From Adiantum capillus-veneris (Eukaryota; Streptophyta; Polypodiopsida; Polypodiales; Pteridaceae), in contig CM043958.1 of NCBI GenBank assembly GCA_014529385.2, forward strand, positions 122,298,817 through 122,362,816: a stretch of DNA of 64,000 nt, in the 5' to 3' direction. A model generated the notes under the pieces. The model was not told the origin of the DNA, made no database searches, and worked only from the letters and a program-made list of their open reading frames with translations. This document shows, in pieces, positions 1 through 8,968 of the stretch (position 1 is its first letter; every line of letters starts with the position of its first letter). Made by a program: the position numbers and the translations under genes.

Positions 1-2
1 TA

Positions 3-1070
3 GTGCACACCATGACTACTTCTCGAAGGCCTATCACTACCATTGACTCTGTTAGCATTTTTAACAGTTATACTACAGATGATCAAGCATGGATACCATC
101 TCAAATAACTATCGGAAGTTGGGTTCTACTGCAAACTAGGAGGAGGAAGAGGAGGTAACTCAATGATTTCATGGAGGCTTTCAAGGGACAAGTTAAAGAG
201 TTTAAAGTGTGTGCACAAAGCAAGCGGGTGAAAGAGGTCCTCATACAACATGCTTTCCAGCATGCAGACTTAAGGTTGCAAACATCTCCTCCAATTTTTC
301 CAAAGCATCGACCCAACTATAAGTTATTTTGAGCATCTCGCTTAGTGCATGATTATATTCAAAAGTTAAGTGGTAGATATCATCTTTGGTATGTTTCATA
401 TATTTATCCATCGAATAGGATAGATTGGCAACCAGCTGAGAGCATAGTTGGGATTTTTGATGCTTTCCATGCATTTATTGGTGAGCAAATGTACCAAGGA
501 AGACAACACAAGGAACTTGCAGATAATGAAATATTCTTTTATGATATGTCATATGTGGAATTGAGAACTTCCATTGGTTGGGGTCGTGTAGCTCCTTTGT
601 CACTTCCATCCTTTGACAACAAGGATTGGTCTTTGCCAGCTTCGCAAACTAGTGAAAGCTTTAGGAATAAGTTGTTTCAGGATATACAAAAGTCCCTCAA
701 GTATTCAATTGCCACAAAAATAGTTCGGCTCGCACTATTTATGCCTCTTGAAGTATTTGTAGATTTTTTCTTTGATGAGCAAATAAGAAGTACCGCAACA
801 ATGTTCATTTGCAAGTCTGAGAGCTGTTTGGACTTTTTAGATGATAATTGGGATAGGAAACAATCACAGAGCAAAATTTGTATTTTGCAAAAGAAGTCCA
901 TAATTTGCAAGTTCATTATAAGCTCTCAAAATTTCTTAGTGTCGTTTTACGATATTAGATATCATCTTCTTAGTAGGCAGCTTATTCCACTCGACCAATA
1001 TACAGAGTATAGCCTCAAGAACAAACCTTTATCAAAGAGCTCTACTTTTGAGACAACCTACTTATTGTGA
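3..1070 (+). pseudogene. Decayed ORF of unknown function
   Basis: One frame stays open from the window edge to a stop at 1070 apart from two in-frame stops (TAA near 153, TGA near 330). The longest uninterrupted piece is 345-1070 (241 codons). The composition is protein-like, with mixed hydrophobic and acidic stretches and aromatic-rich segments such as WQPAESIVGIFDAFHAFIGE. I do not recognise the family. Persistence of one frame across about 350 codons with only two stops suggests a degenerate gene or transposon ORF rather than chance. It is cut by the window edge, so the true start is not visible. It could alternatively be an exon of a gene beginning left of the window. Confidence 0.35.
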
Positions 1071-1525
1071 TGGAGACAATGTCAAGCACAACTCTTGCAT
1101 ACCTCAGGGTAGATCTTACATGTGAAGAACTTCCATTTTTGTCGGAATTGTATGCATTCAGTCTCAACAATAGAAAGGTGCTTACTAAATGGATGAATTT
1201 TGATTGTCTTTAATACATTAAGACAAAATCTAACTTTTTCTTCTTTTTAGATTCCAAGATGAAAGGAGAAAACAACATTGTGCAAGGAGTCACTCACAAA
1301 TACACTTCACTTAATTGCTTCCACCGGAGCTAGGTCACATACCTTGTGCACGCAAAGAGCTTTGATGCCATGCAAACCATGATGTACTCTTCAAAATGAC
1401 TAATGCAGAGACATTTTATGGCGGTCAAACAATGTTTCAAAAATGTACATTTTCATTGTCTCAAAACTTTACATATTGTGTTGTTTCTGTCAAGATTTAT
1501 ACAAGTAAATTGCTCCCTTTCCCTG
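1071..1525. other. Intergenic, nothing recognised
   Basis: No coding frame, RNA gene or clear repeat is seen between the decayed plus-strand ORF and the end of the minus-strand pseudogene. Short open frames on the plus strand after 1396 are mostly mirrors of the RG-rich minus-strand tail. Confidence 0.4.
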
Positions 1526-2017
1526 CTACTCTCCTCTCCCACAGTTTGTGCCACTGGTCCCCTGTCCTCTCCCCCGGTTGCTACCACTGGTCCCTTGCCC
1601 TCTGCTCCGTTTGCTCCCCAGCCCTTTGCTCCGGTTGCTGCTACTTCTGCCTCTGGGGACGCTAGTCTCGGGCATCCTTTCGTGTCGCTCAAAATCATGG
1701 GCCTCTTCCATGGCTTCCCATGCATCTTGCACCTGTGAAGCTTCCCTCTGTTCTTGCTCTTGCCGTCAATGTGTAGCCCATTCCTCTACTTCTGCGACGT
1801 TCGCATAATATTGATTTATTGCTTCTTGCATATTTCGAACGTCTTCTTGAGTCTGATTGTAGCACTACGTCATTTCGTTAACGCGAGCATGTTCGAACTC
1901 CTCAGCTCTCACAGCTTCCTCTCTTGTGCGTCTGTTTACCGAGATTATAATATGTTGGATGGCCATTACAGAAAAATTTCGCACATCGTTGGGGGTGTAT
2001 TTATGTAATTAAAGTTC
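1526..2017 (-). other. Coiled-coil and RG-rich tail of the composite pseudogene
   Basis: Downstream of a TTCTACAG acceptor, the phase-0 frame reads YTPNDVRNFSVMAIQ, then a charged heptad-like stretch rich in E, R, A and Q (REEAVRAEEFEHARV, QEDVRNMQEAINQYYANV). It then reads a Gly/Arg/Ser tail with repeated RGQGTSG and SNRGRGQG units (about 1640-1526). Three stop codons interrupt it (TAA near the start, TAG, TGA). The low-complexity, CT-rich look of plus-strand 1540-1650 is explained by this RG-rich coding repeat. Confidence 0.4.
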
Positions 2018-2103
2018 CTGTAGAAGCGTGATAATAGGAAAGTAAGTAAAGATGTTGCTTCATACAAACGTTGTAGCAAAGAATGAAACAACACGATTAC
2101 TTA

Positions 2104-2480
2104 CGTTCGGTACATCCAAAATTTGACTGAGGAGCAACAGGGCATTCAAACAAGTTCGCCACCCATAGCTATTTTCATCAATCTGCGTGGGCACGGTTAT
2201 TCGTTCGTGTTGGATGGTATTTCCTAGATCATGTTCTAACAAAACATGCTCTACATAGCATACAAGTTTTTTCATGGCACTACATACATAACCACTTGAG
2301 TCAGCAACACATTACAAAGAGACACTACTTCCAAATGTACCTAGATGGGCCTTACTTTTTTACACGACCGTGAAACGCCCTGCTTTTCTCAGAGTTTGCG
2401 TAGTGAACAATCTTAGCTTCAATGTCAAATAACATCAGACTCTAATGATCACTACACCAAAACCATCAAAGATAAGGAGA
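2104..2480 (-). other. Ulp1/C48-like cysteine peptidase core (inactivated)
   Basis: Minus-strand reading gives H-stop-SLMLFDIEAKIVHYANS (2447-2390), then after a short intron-like gap VPTQIDENSYGWRTCLNALLLL (about 2200-2130). This follows the Ulp1 pattern HW.L......K.V..YDS ... PxQ.D...CG. The catalytic His is present. Its neighbouring Trp codon is a TAG stop (2444-2442), the Asp position reads Asn, the Gln is present and the catalytic Cys position reads Tyr. Ulp1-type peptidases remove SUMO and related modifiers in host cells, and plant DNA transposons are known to carry copies. The exon ends at a consensus donor GTAAGT. Assignment is by motif spacing only; a profile search would settle it. 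Confidence 0.55.
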
Positions 2481-2750
2481 AAGATTCTAAATGCAACATG
2501 GTTTTTACAAGGCAAGAAAAAACTCACGATTGATTGTATGCAGTGCCACAAAGCATGCTAGATCAAAGTTGACTCTGCTAAACTAGCTCATCATAGCCAA
2601 AAAGAAAACTGCACTGTTCTGCAGCATAGGCGATATCAGCGGATCTATTACGTATAACCTCAGGGGGCAGAAGCGAGACAGCGTGCCTAACATGAATCAA
2701 TGACAGAGATTAGACTTAAGATATTTCAGCGGACTGCCACTGCGACAAAC

Positions 2751-2972
2751 CCATGAGTCAATACTGAGCGAGTGGGGTAGCTATCGAATTCCATAAGCCA
2801 CTGACTCGCTTGGTATTGACCCATATCTTAACGGTAGTGAGCCATTTAATGAATCAAGCGTGACTTATAAAGAAAATCTAGATGACTGCCGTGAAGACAT
2901 GGGTCAATACCGAGCGATAGTATCACTATCCAATTCCATAAGCCACTGTCTCGCTTGGTATTGACCCATGTC
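2751..2972. repeat. Two tandem inverted-repeat hairpins (cluster 1)
   Basis: Hairpin A has a left arm at about 2751-2773 and right arm at 2804-2824; hairpin B has arms at about 2898-2917 and 2950-2970. The arms are imperfect complements built on GTCAATACCAAGCGAG / CTCGCTTGGTATTGAC. Both loops contain AATTCCATAAGCCACTG, and the flanks also match, so A and B are tandem copies about 146 bp apart. They lie in the intron-like part of the H3-like/Ulp1-like pseudogene. The same arm core recurs in clusters at 4.14, 5.9 and 7.4 kb. Confidence 0.8.
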
Positions 2973-3028
2973 TCGCTTGGTAGAGAGTCATTTGATGAAC
3001 CAACCGTGACTTTTAAAGAGCATGAGAA

Positions 3029-3553
3029 TCACCACAAAGCCATGTTGACAAACCCATCCATTGCGTTGGAGTTGGTGAAACTGCGCATGCACAGGAAGTC
3101 TTGTTGATCGAGGTTGAAAATGCAGGCCTCCTCTGACCTTCCAGGCAACAGTATATGTGCATGCAGAGGCGCTGCGCTGAGCAGAACTTGAAACTCCTCT
3201 TCGTTCTCTTGTTTGATTTGCTCTAAAATAATTGACTCATCTGATAAAGGCTCCTCGTTGGATGGCCCTTGTGATGCAGAGCCTTGCCCTTGCCCTTGCT
3301 CCTCCCTAACAGCTGTAGGGTCCTCCCTAATAGGCACAGGCTCCGGATCATTTTCCTTCAATATTGGTTCCTCCATAAATGCCTCAGGGTCCACCCTGGC
3401 CTGCTCTTGCCCCTCAAGCACTTACTGGCTCGGGATCCTCCATGACTTGCTCATTTTGGTGTCTAGTTGGCTCCTCCATAACTGTCTCTATTTCTTTCAT
3501 GACTCCCTCGGGTCCACTCTAGCTTGCTCATGCCTCTCTGCGGCTATCTCAGC
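3029..3553 (-). other. Acidic repeat linker and start of Ulp1-like domain
   Basis: In the frame of the H3-like domain, with a slip near 3480, the sequence is rich in E, D, P and Q. It carries an approximate tandem duplication: EQARVDP followed by MEEP and DPEPV occurs at about 3535-3430 and again at about 3405-3330. A GQGQGSASQ stretch follows. From about 3130 the composition changes to FNLDQQDFLCMRSF and SNAMDGFVNMAL. Its spacing resembles the start of Ulp1/C48 peptidase domains (a DL/DF...L....WL.D..I.....L pattern). The Ulp1 assignment of this piece alone is weak and rests on the stronger core further downstream. Confidence 0.45.
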
Positions 3554-3699
3554 CTACCCATCTGGGTCGTTTCTCTCGACCCGTGACCGTGTCCTTTTAC
3601 TGTTTATTTCAGCCCTAGATGGCTCTGTTTGTCGTGCACGAGGATGGAGAGGGGGGATGTTGAGAATATCCATGGTTCTACTGTCCCGGATAGGTACTG

Positions 3700-4069
3700 G
3701 CTGAAGCAGCCCATTGTAGCGGAAACGCAGCCTCCGAAGAGTATCAAAATCCCGCGGCATGATAGTAACGCGGTGTGCATGGGCAGCCATGATATATCCA
3801 TCGCTGAAGAATTCAATGAGGTTGTCTTTTGCAATTTCTTGAAGGCAGAATAGTGCACTGTTGGCCCATCGCATGCCGACTCTCCACTGCTCGTAAATCT
3901 CTCGCACTACTCGTTGAAAAGGGAGACGTGGAATAGCCGGTTGAACATGTCACTCTATTCTTCGCAGCTCTTGCAGTACACCTCTGTGTGCCTCATATCA
4001 GCGTCTTCTTGCTTGAGCATTCACATATTCACCTGTTGCCCTCCTACGCGTGGCCTTTGCACGAGGCAT
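3700..4069 (-). other. Histone H3-like domain (in pseudogene)
   Basis: The ATG at 4069 opens MPRAKATRRRATG, which aligns position by position with the canonical H3 tail: R2, K4, T6, R8, T11 and G12 kept, K9 replaced by R and S10 by A. About 30 residues on, an LxELRRI block is followed by LPFQRVVREI, the H3 alpha-1 signature (canonical LPFQRLVREI). Then comes ANSALFCLQE (alpha-2), then HAHRVTIMPRDFDTLRRLR, matching HAKRVTIMPKDIQLARRIR of the alpha-2/alpha-3 end. This is unmistakably H3-derived but highly divergent. Two TGA stops at 4000-3998 and 3952-3950 interrupt it; each could derive from CGA (Arg) by C-to-T change. Unlike ordinary H3, the protein does not end after the fold but runs on for hundreds of codons. 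Confidence 0.8.
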
Positions 4070-4138
4070 CTCTACAAATAGCATAACAGAAAACAACATT
4101 TCATTGGTCAGCACAAGGGACTTAAGATTTTAGAAAAG

Positions 4139-4645
4139 GTTAGTACCAAGCGAACAGGTGCACCGGATAGAGTTTGCCTTCCCTTATTCACTTGGTATTG
4201 ACCTCAGAAAAGTGTAATAGCAGACATCACTTATATTTTTTGAGATCAATACCAAGCGAACATGTGCATCGGATAGAGTTTGCCTTCCCTTATTCGCTTG
4301 GTACTGACCTCAGAAAAGTGTAATAGTAGACATCATTTATATTTTCTGAGGTCAGTACCAAGAGAACAGGTGCATCAGAAAGAGTTTGCCTTCCCTTATT
4401 CGCTTGGTAGTGACCTCAGAAAAGTGTAATAGCAGACATCACTTATATTTTTTGAGGCCAGTACCAAGCGAACAGGTGCATCGGAAAGAGTTTTCCTTCC
4501 CTTATTTTCTTGGTAGTGACCTCAGAAAAGTGTAATAGCAGACATCACTTATATTTTTTGAGGTCAATACCAAGTGAACAGGTGCATCGGATAGAGTTTG
4601 CCTTCCCTTATTCTCTTGGTAGTGACCTCATAAAAGTGTAATAGC
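4139..4645. repeat. 106-bp tandem array of hairpins (cluster 2)
   Basis: The motif TACCAAG starts at 4144, 4250, 4356, 4462 and 4568, an exact 106-bp period over five units, with a truncated remainder to about 4660. Each unit contains a left arm GAGGTCAGTACCAAGCGAA, a spacer of about 33 bp (CAGGTGCATCGGATAGAGTT then GCCTTCCCTTA), a right arm TTCGCTTGGTACTGACCTC, and a linker AGAAAAGTGTAATAGCAGAC plus AT-rich DNA. The arms are near-perfect inverted repeats. The array begins about 70 bp upstream of the minus-strand H3-like ATG. Confidence 0.9.
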
Positions 4646-4849
4646 AACAAGAGAACAGGTTTGCATCCCCTGCAACAAAATACCAATGTGAAGGAGATGT
4701 TAAGTCCATGATGTCCTAACTGTCATGTCGTGCCCTCCCATCACCTCCTCTAATCTAGGGGGGGTGGTACCATTGCTTCTCCCTCCCACGTCTACCTCTC
4801 ATGAAAATGCATGGTGGTACCACCGCCTCACAAACCACTCATCAACCAG

Positions 4850-5399
4850 AACCTAGAGTTTTTCCAGAACCTCCCTCAAGGTTTCGCGGAGCAATTACAG
4901 GAAGCTTAGGATAGTGGTGATGCCTTTCCAAGGGACAATCCTACAGCGCCAGCAGGACCGCATCCGGGCCCTTTTCATGAGGTCCCCCCTTGGCCCTCCC
5001 CCATGGTACCCTTAGTGTTCTCGACCGACACAGCCCAGGAGTGGCTGCTATCAATACGGGAGTCAATCCTCGAGGTAAGCCGCTGGTAATTCTTTCCTTT
5101 TTGTTCCCAATTTCCAAGCTCCTAGTTTGAAGATCTTATTTGCTAAATGCTCTGTGCAGGATGCTAGCCTCAAGCTGGAACAAATGAGGATCTACAGGCA
5201 CAAAGTCTAAATCCTCAAAGACTCTCTGGAAGCAAGAAGGCCTGAAGACCTGCAGGGATTGCTCGTCGAGAATGGATCTCTAGATGCTATCTATAATTGG
5301 CTACACGAGATGAAGGATGAAGTGCTTGAGCTAGCCAGTAAATATGAGGAAGCCCTGAACTTTGCCAACAAGCTTCAGGAAGAGATAGTCTGGCTGTGA
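4850..5399 (+). pseudogene. Two-exon coiled-coil remnant, unknown family
   Basis: A frame with a Pro-rich stretch (PAGPHPGPFHEVPPWPSP) and TAQEWLLSIRESILE ends at 5074 on a consensus donor GAG|GTAAGC. The acceptor CTGTGCAG and next exon (5160-5399) keep phase 0 and give a helical, charged sequence (LKLEQMRIYRHK, then EVLELASKYEEALNFANKLQ) ending in TGA at 5397. One in-frame TAG near 4908 and one TAA near 5208 break it. It looks like a coiled-coil protein remnant; I do not recognise the family. It lies between hairpin clusters 2 and 3 on the opposite strand to the H3-like pseudogene. Confidence 0.4.
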
Positions 5400-5443
5400 A
5401 GGAAAAGGATTAACTTCTAACTTGTTATTGCCAGTTTTGCAGA

Positions 5444-5645
5444 GCTAGAAAAAAACATTTTTCCTAACCGAAGAAAATAAGGGCAAACTTGAAATACACT
5501 AAAACTCAAAATTTAAAGCTTTTGCCAGTATTACACTAAAACTTATGAAAATTGCCCGGTTTTCTTCAAGGCAAGCTCAAAATCTAATCGGGATTTTAGG
5601 ATTTCAGCCGGTTAAAATACACTCGACCCTAGTTTTTTTCTAACA
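5444..5645. repeat. Degenerate copy of the MITE seen at 62275-62487
   Basis: The segment starts TAGAAAAAAACATTTTTCCTA and ends TTTTTTTCTAACA. Internal blocks match 62275-62487 in order and spacing: AATAAGGGCAAACTTGAAAT, AAAGCTTTTGCC, ACACTAAAACTT, CTTCAAGGCAAGCTCAAAAT and CAGCCGGTT. The ends are inverted complements of each other. No clear target duplication remains here, which fits an older insertion. Confidence 0.7.
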
Positions 5646-5819
5646 TTGGCCAGTTGTATCCCGCGAAAATTAGTAGGCCACTTTTTGTAAAGTCTGAAAC
5701 TTGGCCTTTGCGCATGTCCCTAGTATTTTCTAACTCAAAACCCCCTACATGGGTGTTAAGTTGTAATTTTGCTTCTCCCTTATAAATTCAGAATGTGTAT
5801 TTGGTAAAAAAACCCTAAA

Positions 5820-6330
5820 CCCGCAACAAACAGGGTTTACCTTCTCCTTATTTGCTTCGTACTTACCTCAGAAAATTGTAATAGCAAACATCATTTATAT
5901 TTTTCGAGGTCAGTACCAAGCAAACAGGTGCATCGAACAAAGTTTGCCTTCCCTTATTCGCTTGGTACTAACCTCAAAAAAGTGTAATAGCAAACATCCT
6001 TAATAAAGACGATGGTCAGTACCAAGTGAACAGGTGCAACAAACAGGGTTTACCTTCCCTTATTCGCTTGCCCCAACAAACAGGGTTTACCTTCCCTTTA
6101 TTTGCTTAGTAATTACCTCAGAAAAGTGTAATAGCAAACATCATTTATATTTTCCGAGGTCAGTACCAAGCAAACAGGTGCATCGAACAAAGTTTGCCTT
6201 CCCTTATTCGCTTGGTACTAACCTCAGAAAAGTGTAATAGCAAACATCCTTAATAAAGACGATGGTCAGTACCAAGCAAACAGGTGCAACAAACAGGTTT
6301 ACCTTCCCTTATTTGTTTGGTACTGACTAC
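5820..6330. repeat. Hairpin cluster 3: 250-bp higher-order repeat
   Basis: TACCAAG occurs at 5914, 6020, 6164 and 6270. The 106-bp spacing of cluster 2 appears within each pair, and the pairs are offset by 250 bp. The block from about 5820 to 6069 is repeated almost exactly at about 6070-6319 (both begin CAACAAACAGGGTTTACCTT). Left and right arms (GTCAGTACCAAGCAAA / TTCGCTTGGTACTAACCTC) remain complementary with a few changes. It is a diverged relative of cluster 2 that duplicated as a dimer. Confidence 0.85.
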
Positions 6331-6770
6331 ACAAAATACAAGTGCACAAAAGTGTAGTAGCATACCTCTTCACTGTGTGTACTCTGCGTCACTAAAGCAC
6401 TGCAGAACAGGAGTAAGAGAAGGATGCGCAAAAAGGAGGAGCACTAGAGAGTAAGAGGGTATGCGCAAAAGGGTTGGGATGGTTTGCTTACCGCGTAGCG
6501 TCGATGGGGGTAGAGTCAATTAAAATGATGGGCAGTAGAGGATGCGAAAAGAGGCAGAAGAGTGCTCATCTGGGGCGAGGGTATAGTTGAAATGTTTGGC
6601 GGGGATACTGCCTCTAAACTTAGAATGCTTACCTCGGCGAGGGTGACAACTTCACTTATGACTCTGTTACACCCAAGATTGTGGTTGGTAAATCGTACTA
6701 CATGGGAATCTGAGCCAATTTATTACTAGTTGTCCTTGTGAGTGCAGCCCACGTGCCTTTTTTGAGTGAC
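6331..6770. other. Intergenic, nothing recognised
   Basis: No coding frame or RNA gene is recognised. The stretch 6410-6640 contains purine-rich short repeats (AGAGTAAGAGGGTATGCGCAAAAG-like) but no clear element ends. Confidence 0.35.
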
Positions 6771-6771
6771 C

Positions 6772-7017
6772 GTTTAGAGTCAGACGCCAATCGGCCTTGC
6801 AGTTGCCATCTCCATCTCCAAGTGGAACAAACAGGTCACCGTTGCCTTTGCCTTTTCTGTGCTCTTCCCCTTGGCCAGCTCTCATGATCCTACGTTTAGA
6901 TTCAGACGTCGATCGCCCTTACAGTCGCCATCTCCATCTCCAAGTAGAACAAATAGATCGCCGTTGCCTTTGCCTTTTCTGCGCTCTTCTCCTTGGCCAC
7001 CTCTCGTGATCCTGCGT
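6772..7017. repeat. Tandem duplication, about 122-bp unit
   Basis: TTTAGAGTCAGACGCC at 6772 and TTTAGATTCAGACGTC at 6895 begin two adjacent copies sharing GCCATCTCCATCTCCAAGT, AGAACAAA and CCGTTGCCTTTGCCTTTTCT. The period is about 122 bp and identity is high with scattered substitutions. Short frames on both strands here simply mirror the repeat. Confidence 0.75.
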
Positions 7018-7419
7018 TGAGTGACCTCCACTGGGTTGAGTCCTTTGCTGCCGCATCGCCATTGCCATTGCCACCTTCTGGTTCTTGCTGTCAACGGCCT
7101 GCGACATCACCATCCAACTCGGCACCATTGGATATTGGAGAGACAGATTCTTTCTCCCTATACCTCTCCCCTTCCCGTGTGTTGTTAACTGTGTGCGCAC
7201 CGAAGCCACTGTGTTACGGGGTTAGATCACAATGGGAACAACACTCCAAGGGCCAAAGAGTGGTCGTTAGGGTAAGATTAGAAGTCTCGCACCGCATGAT
7301 TGGAATAATTATTTCTTATGTGACCGTGCCTGAGTTTGGGCATAGTGAGTGAGTAGACCTATATATCTATCACTGATAACATTAAATGCTCTATTCTTAT
7401 CCACCTGTTCCGAATGCTT

Positions 7420-7586
7420 GGGTCAGAACCAAGCGAATAGGGCCCTTCAGAGATTCTTGGGGCCCCTATTCGCTTGTTTCTGACTCAAGTGACGTCACCT
7501 TTTATGACATTAGCGCATGAGACAGAACCAAGCAAATAGAGACCTTGAGGGGTATTCGAGACTCAATATTCGCTTGGTTATGACAC
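7420..7586. repeat. Two hairpins of the ACCAAGCGAA family (cluster 4)
   Basis: Hairpin C: left arm 7420-7443 (GGGTCAGAACCAAGCGAATA then GGGC) pairs with 7461-7485 with about two mismatches. Hairpin D: left arm about 7518-7541 (GAGACAGAACCAAGCAAATA) pairs with about 7560-7585. Loops of C and D differ from each other and from clusters 1-3, while the CAAGCGAATA core is kept. They sit just upstream of the acceptor of the first recognised exon of the unknown gene at 7617. Confidence 0.8.
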
Positions 7587-8710
7587 CAAATAGTTTTGGC
7601 TTTCTTTTTCTTTCAGTCTTGGGGATCATAGTCCTGGAGACAGACGTTGTGGGCAAGGATACATGTGAAGAAAAACTATTCACGTTCTTATACAACGCCC
7701 GTGCTCATCACCGTGCACCAGAACTATCAGGAATGTTTAATGCAGAGTTTTCTATACAGAGGATTATAGATTGCTCATTTGAGTACCTACAAACCCATTT
7801 GCAACGGTATGAGGCAGTCACTTGTGACAATTCCATGACAATTGATGGCATGAGATATGTGCACCCAGCCGACCTTGACCCTGACAAGAGTGCTTCAAGG
7901 AGACTGAATCGCTGTCTAGAAAAGTGTCCCTCCAATGCACTGCTTGTACAATTCAGGTGTATGAAGCACTTCAAAAAGTGTTTCTTAGTGGAATTCTACC
8001 ACGGGTTTGTCTGTTACTTATACTTTCAAACGAATGGTGAGTCAAAGACTTCCAGTCAACAACTTTCGGTAGTTGTCCATTGGTGCTGGAGGAAGAGGTA
8101 GAGGATGTGGAGGTGCAGTTCGACCCATAAGAAGAGCGGGTAGAGGTATTAAAGGAAACATTTGATGCGGGCTTAACTCTTGCTTCTCTTCCGGATGTAG
8201 CAATAGGGTGCAAGCAAGAAAGCCCAAGTAAGGAAGTGACTTTGCCTTTGAATTGCGCTCCCAGCTTTGCTATGGCATGCGACAACCACTATGTTCTGCT
8301 CACATATATCATGCATGAGCTCAATATACGGGAGGACTACTTCCTAGCTGCAATTATGAATTTTTGTGAGGTAGACATGGGGTTTGTGGATGGGGATGGA
8401 GTGGACCAACATCTTATTGCTGACACAGCTGTTCGCAACTCACGGTTCACTTCAGGGTGGAAACTGATTAAAGATACATTCAATGAAGCGAAGTCCGGAG
8501 AGGGCAATTTACCAACAGATGAGCAGTTTGAATCGACAACAAAACAACTCGGCTTGGAAAACATGCGTAGGCCCGTGGCACCCAGAGCTCAGGTAATGAA
8601 TAGTCAGTCTATTCACTTGTGGGGGAGGTCGATGCTGGAAATGGATGAGAATCATATAGTAATTTTTGTCGTGCATTTAGATGGTATTGGAGATGGCCCA
8701 GTGATAAAAT

Positions 8711-8735
8711 TGAAGGGTATCGAAGAGCACCACAG

Positions 8736-8830
<95 letters not shown>

Positions 8831-8968
8831 CACGACACACAGATATGGGTGGGGAGACTCAATCAGTGAGTAGTCCCCTATACACTTATGTTATGTATAA
8901 GGTATACAAGTCAGTGGGCGCCCAGACTCTGGGCGGTCGGGCAAGGCACAGGCGCCTATACCCCAACA
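8711..8968 (-). repeat. Copia-1 LTR (3' LTR of the minus-strand element)
   Basis: This 258-bp LTR contains an 86-bp (GA)n tract at about 8739-8824 and otherwise matches the right LTR with few substitutions (for example GGGTATCG versus GGGGATCG, and AGTAGTCC versus AGCAGACC). The two LTRs differ in length mainly through the microsatellite. Confidence 0.9.

Larger units (their letters stand above)
1526..4069 (-). pseudogene. Histone H3-like / Ulp1-like peptidase composite pseudogene
   Basis: Read on the minus strand from the ATG at 4069. First comes an H3-like N-tail and histone-fold sequence (to about 3700), then a Pro/Glu/Asp-rich linker (about 3650-3150). An Ulp1-type peptidase beginning follows (about 3130-3030), then an intron-like stretch holding two hairpins, an Ulp1 core with H, N, Q and Y at the triad and oxyanion positions (2450-2104), and a coiled-coil then RG-rich tail (about 2015-1526). 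The H3-like ORF and the linker/Ulp1-start ORF share one frame. A GTAAGT donor at 2104 and a TTCTACAG acceptor near 2017 keep phase between the last two blocks. Nonsense codons occur at 4000, 3952, 3556, 2444 and in the last exon, plus a frame slip near 3480, so it is not functional as read. That all blocks form one gene is inferred from strand, order, frame and spacing. Two adjacent pseudogenes are the alternative. Confidence 0.6.

Noticed and set aside
1403-1738. Plus-strand Pro/Leu-rich ORFs
   Set aside because: They mirror the RG-rich tail of the minus-strand pseudogene, whose frame continues through the upstream exon.
2751-2972. The 146-bp period of hairpins A and B as nucleosome phasing linked to the H3-like gene
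   Set aside because: Two units are too few, and the neighbouring arrays have a 106-bp period; most likely coincidence.
2751-6330. CRISPR-like array
   Set aside because: Periodic repeats exist, but spacers are conserved between units and the DNA is plant nuclear; it is a tandem hairpin satellite.
6667-7209. Possible nucleic-acid-binding ORFs rich in basic residues
   Set aside because: They follow the 122-bp tandem duplication in several frames on both strands, with no consistent frame between copies.
7517-7616. ATG at 7517 as start of the unknown gene
   Set aside because: The segment lies in hairpin D and a pyrimidine-rich acceptor tract; the coding-like part begins only after the acceptor at 7616.
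8609-8862. Leu-Ser repeat proteins on the minus strand
   Set aside because: They are translations of the (GA)n tract in the Copia-1 LTR; the same applies at 12.4, 31.2, 32.4, 55.8 and 61.7 kb.
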